The notes below the pieces were generated by a model, which saw only the letters and a program-made list of their open reading frames with translations, was not told the DNA's origin and did not search any database. The translations under genes and the position numbers were made by a program. A DNA stretch of 34,916 bases from Hyphomonadaceae bacterium UBA2389 (GTDB lineage: Bacteria > Pseudomonadota > Alphaproteobacteria > Caulobacterales > Aquidulcibacteraceae), in NCBI GenBank assembly GCA_002343395.1, contig DDSN01000096.1:1-34916 (forward strand), in the 5' to 3' direction. Positions 33,336 to 34,916 of this stretch are shown here, in pieces. Each line of letters begins with the position of its first letter. The stretch's first letter is position 1.

Positions 33336-34412
33336 CTACAGATCGTAGCTCAGCGCCACGCCTTCGCTGACGGGCGTGGCTTGGCACGTCAAGACGTAGC
33401 CCTCGGCCACTTCTTCAGCGGAGAGCCCGTAATTCACTTTCATCTCGACCGTACCGCTGGTGACCTTGGCCCGGCAGGTCGCGCATACGCCGCCTTTGCA
33501 GGCGAACGGCGCGGGCAGGCCGGCGGCGCGCACGTTGTCGAGGATCGATTTGTTGGCGGGGTCGAACGTCACGTTCACTTTGCGCCCATTGAGCGTGACG
33601 CTCATCTTGAGACCGGCGGCCTTCTCCTCCAGCGCCCGCGCGGCGGCGGCTTGGGCGGCGGATAGCTCAGCCGTGGTGAAACGTTCGATCAGAATCTTGC
33701 TCTTCGCGACATCGCGCGCGCGCAGCGCGGCCTCGGCCGCGTCCATCATTGGCCCCGGCCCGCAAATGAAAAACGCGTCTATCGCGTCAGGGGCGATGAG
33801 CGAGTCGAGGACTTCATCGATCTTCGCGCGATCGAGCCTGCCGTTGAAGAGCGCGATCTCCTCTTCCTCATCCTCGAGAAAATGAAGCAGCGAAAGCCGA
33901 TCGAGATAGCGATCCTTAAGGCCGGCGAGTTCTTCCAGGAACATGATGCCAGCCGATGTTCGGTTGCCGTAGCAGAGCGTGAAACGCGATTGCGGTTCGG
34001 TTTCGAGCGCCGTCTTGATCAGCGAAAGGATCGGCGTGATGCCAGAACCGCCGGCGAACGCGGCGTACGCGCGCGCCGCGTTGGGCTCGAAAACCCAGGT
34101 GAAGCTGCCGTGCGGCGCCATGGCGTCCAGCGTGTCGCCAGGCCTGATATCGTCATTCGCCCAGGTGGAAAACACGCCGCCCGCGATCTTCTTGACGCCG
34201 ATCCGCAGCACGCCCTCCCGTGGCGAGGCGCACACCGAATAGTTGCGGCGTACTTCTTCGCCGTTGAATACGCGGCGTATGGTCAGATGCTGACCAGCCT
34301 TGAAGGCGAACTTGCCCGCGTCGGACGCGCTTGGTTCAAGCCGAATGGAAACCGCATCCGGAGTTTCGCGGATCACCTCAACAACACGAAGCGGATGAAA
34401 ATCGTGGCTCAT
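33336..34412 (-). CDS. paaE: Phenylacetyl-CoA 1,2-epoxidase reductase subunit
   Basis: PaaE passes electrons from NAD(P)H to the di-iron PaaA oxygenase that epoxidises phenylacetyl-CoA. The 358-residue length matches the family. The order is FAD-binding domain (RRNYSVCASP), NAD-binding domain (GGSGITPILSLI, CGPGPMMDA), then a C-terminal plant-type 2Fe-2S ferredoxin domain (CKGGVCATC and a fourth cysteine in VLTCQ). ATG 34412 overlaps the paaD stop as TGATG; a GTG three codons upstream is in frame but unnecessary. This is the last gene of the operon. Confidence 0.93.
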   Translation of the reverse strand: MSHDFHPLRVVEVIRETPDAVSIRLEPSASDAGKFAFKAGQHLTIRRVFNGEEVRRNYSVCASPREGVLRIGVKKIAGGVFSTWANDDIRPGDTLDAMAPHGSFTWVFEPNAARAYAAFAGGSGITPILSLIKTALETEPQSRFTLCYGNRTSAGIMFLEELAGLKDRYLDRLSLLHFLEDEEEEIALFNGRLDRAKIDEVLDSLIAPDAIDAFFICGPGPMMDAAEAALRARDVAKSKILIERFTTAELSAAQAAAARALEEKAAGLKMSVTLNGRKVNVTFDPANKSILDNVRAAGLPAPFACKGGVCATCRAKVTSGTVEMKVNYGLSAEEVAEGYVLTCQATPVSEGVALSYDL

Positions 34413-34861
34413 CAGTGGCACTTAAATCTATCGAAAGGCTCGGCGCAGGCGTTGCAGCGCCAAAGCGCCTTGCAGGGCGTCGAACCGAAGCGGGAAATCT
34501 CTTCCGTGTTCATCGAGCCGCACCGCGGGCATTGCGCATGGGTCTCGTTGCGCAGGCTCGCGCGCTCAGCGCCTTTCGGCGGCGGCGCGATGCCGTAGGC
34601 GCGGAGCTGTTCGCGGCCCTCGTCGCTGATCCAGTCCGTGGTCCAGGGCGGCGCCAGCGCCGTCTCAATGCGCACCTGCGCGAAGCCAGCGGCGTCCAAA
34701 GCGCGGCGAATGGATTGCTCGATATGAAGCGTGGCCGGGCAGCCCGTATATGTCGGCGTGATCACGACGCGATCCTCGTGGACCGCTCGCACGATGCCGA
34801 GATCTGTAATGCTGACAGCGGGAATTTCGGGATCGGGGATTTTGAGGAGTATCGCGTGCAA
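34412..34861 (-). CDS. paaD: Phenylacetate degradation protein PaaD (Fe-S/assembly-type)
   Basis: PaaD is needed for activity of the PaaABCE phenylacetyl-CoA epoxidase, probably in maturation of its metal centres. The N-terminal MIP18/DUF59 domain shows IPDPEIPAVSITDLGIVRAV and PTYTGCPAT, and a C-terminal zinc-ribbon-like part has CPRCGS and CNAC. With TTG 34861 the protein is 149 residues, somewhat shorter than the usual about 165. The frame stays open to the window edge through a GC-rich palindromic repeat, so the true start may be TTG 34861 or outside; no ATG or GTG is visible in frame between 34861 and the edge. paaA, paaB and paaC are expected to the right. Confidence 0.88.
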   Translation of the reverse strand: MHAILLKIPDPEIPAVSITDLGIVRAVHEDRVVITPTYTGCPATLHIEQSIRRALDAAGFAQVRIETALAPPWTTDWISDEGREQLRAYGIAPPPKGAERASLRNETHAQCPRCGSMNTEEISRFGSTPCKALWRCNACAEPFDRFKCH

Positions 34862-34874
34862 GCGTGCAACGTCC

Positions 34875-34900
34875 CCCTCTCCCCCGTGAGGGGGAGAGGG
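34875..34900. repeat. GC-rich palindromic (REP-like) repeat
   Basis: CCCTCTCCCCC (34875-34885) and GGGGGAGAGGG (34890-34900) form an 11-base-pair stem with loop GTGA. The following bases (cagggtgagggggg) fit the kind of short intergenic palindrome widely dispersed in high-GC alphaproteobacterial genomes. It lies immediately upstream of the paaD start. Confidence 0.65.
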
Positions 34901-34916
34901 CAGGGTGAGGGGGGGA

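Noticed and set aside
33145..33348. 67-codon open frame between convergent operons
   Set aside because: Overlaps the 3' end of paaE, has no good ribosome binding site, and its composition (many Arg, Ser, Pro) looks like non-coding GC-rich sequence.
33882..34598. 238-codon + strand open frame opposite paaE/paaD
   Set aside because: Shadow of two well supported genes; no family motifs.

Overview
The window looks like a chromosomal stretch of a free-living alphaproteobacterium. The GC content is high, intergenic spaces are short, starts often overlap the previous stop (ATGA/GTGA), and the gene families (KpsT/Wzt-type ABC ATPase, large coiled-coil glycosyltransferase, serralysin-like protease, paa genes, APC permease with a glutamine-synthetase-like enzyme) are typical of Caulobacterales/Hyphomonadaceae-like bacteria. 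The exact genus cannot be read from the sequence.

Region 1 (1-16204, all + strand) is a surface polysaccharide (O-antigen/capsule/exopolysaccharide) locus. In order it has: the ATPase of a polysaccharide ABC exporter (5' end outside the window), a GHMP sugar kinase, a full dTDP-L-rhamnose set in the order rfbC-rfbB-rfbD-rfbA, a GDPD-like phosphodiesterase, a HAD phosphatase, two adjacent genes carrying three related nucleotidyltransferase-like modules, a WavE-like putative glycosyltransferase, a 1576-residue protein joining a sulfotransferase-like domain, a long coiled coil, a GT2 and a GT4 domain, and a second sulfotransferase-like protein. Most junctions overlap or are a few bases apart, so most of the locus probably forms one transcription unit. 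Together the genes suggest a rhamnose-containing, possibly sulfated and possibly phosphodiester-decorated polymer exported by an ABC route.

Region 2 (16188-21915, - strand) has a SAM methyltransferase translationally coupled to a large M10 metalloprotease (PPC domain, HExxHxxGxxH site, RTX-like segment, six FG-GAP/VCBS-like repeats), then a strong terminator and a lipoprotein M3 peptidase. Region 3 (22155-25281) holds housekeeping and unknown genes: a one-TM protein, a small charged helical protein, a small lipoprotein, msrA and tRNA-Ser(GGA), followed by about 490 bases with no recognisable gene.

Region 4 (25776-33082) is a catabolic locus. A divergent RpiR-type regulator faces an operon of N-formylglutamate amidohydrolase-like enzyme, APC permease, glutamine-synthetase-like gamma-glutamyl-amine ligase, aldehyde dehydrogenase and iron-type alcohol dehydrogenase. 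Having both an alcohol and an aldehyde dehydrogenase beside a gamma-glutamylating enzyme suggests breakdown of an amino alcohol such as ethanolamine through gamma-glutamylated intermediates. This is the best candidate for an incompletely described pathway here.

Region 5 (33336 to the right edge, - strand) is the end of a phenylacetate degradation operon (paaD, paaE). A GC-rich palindromic repeat sits at the paaD start, at the window edge.
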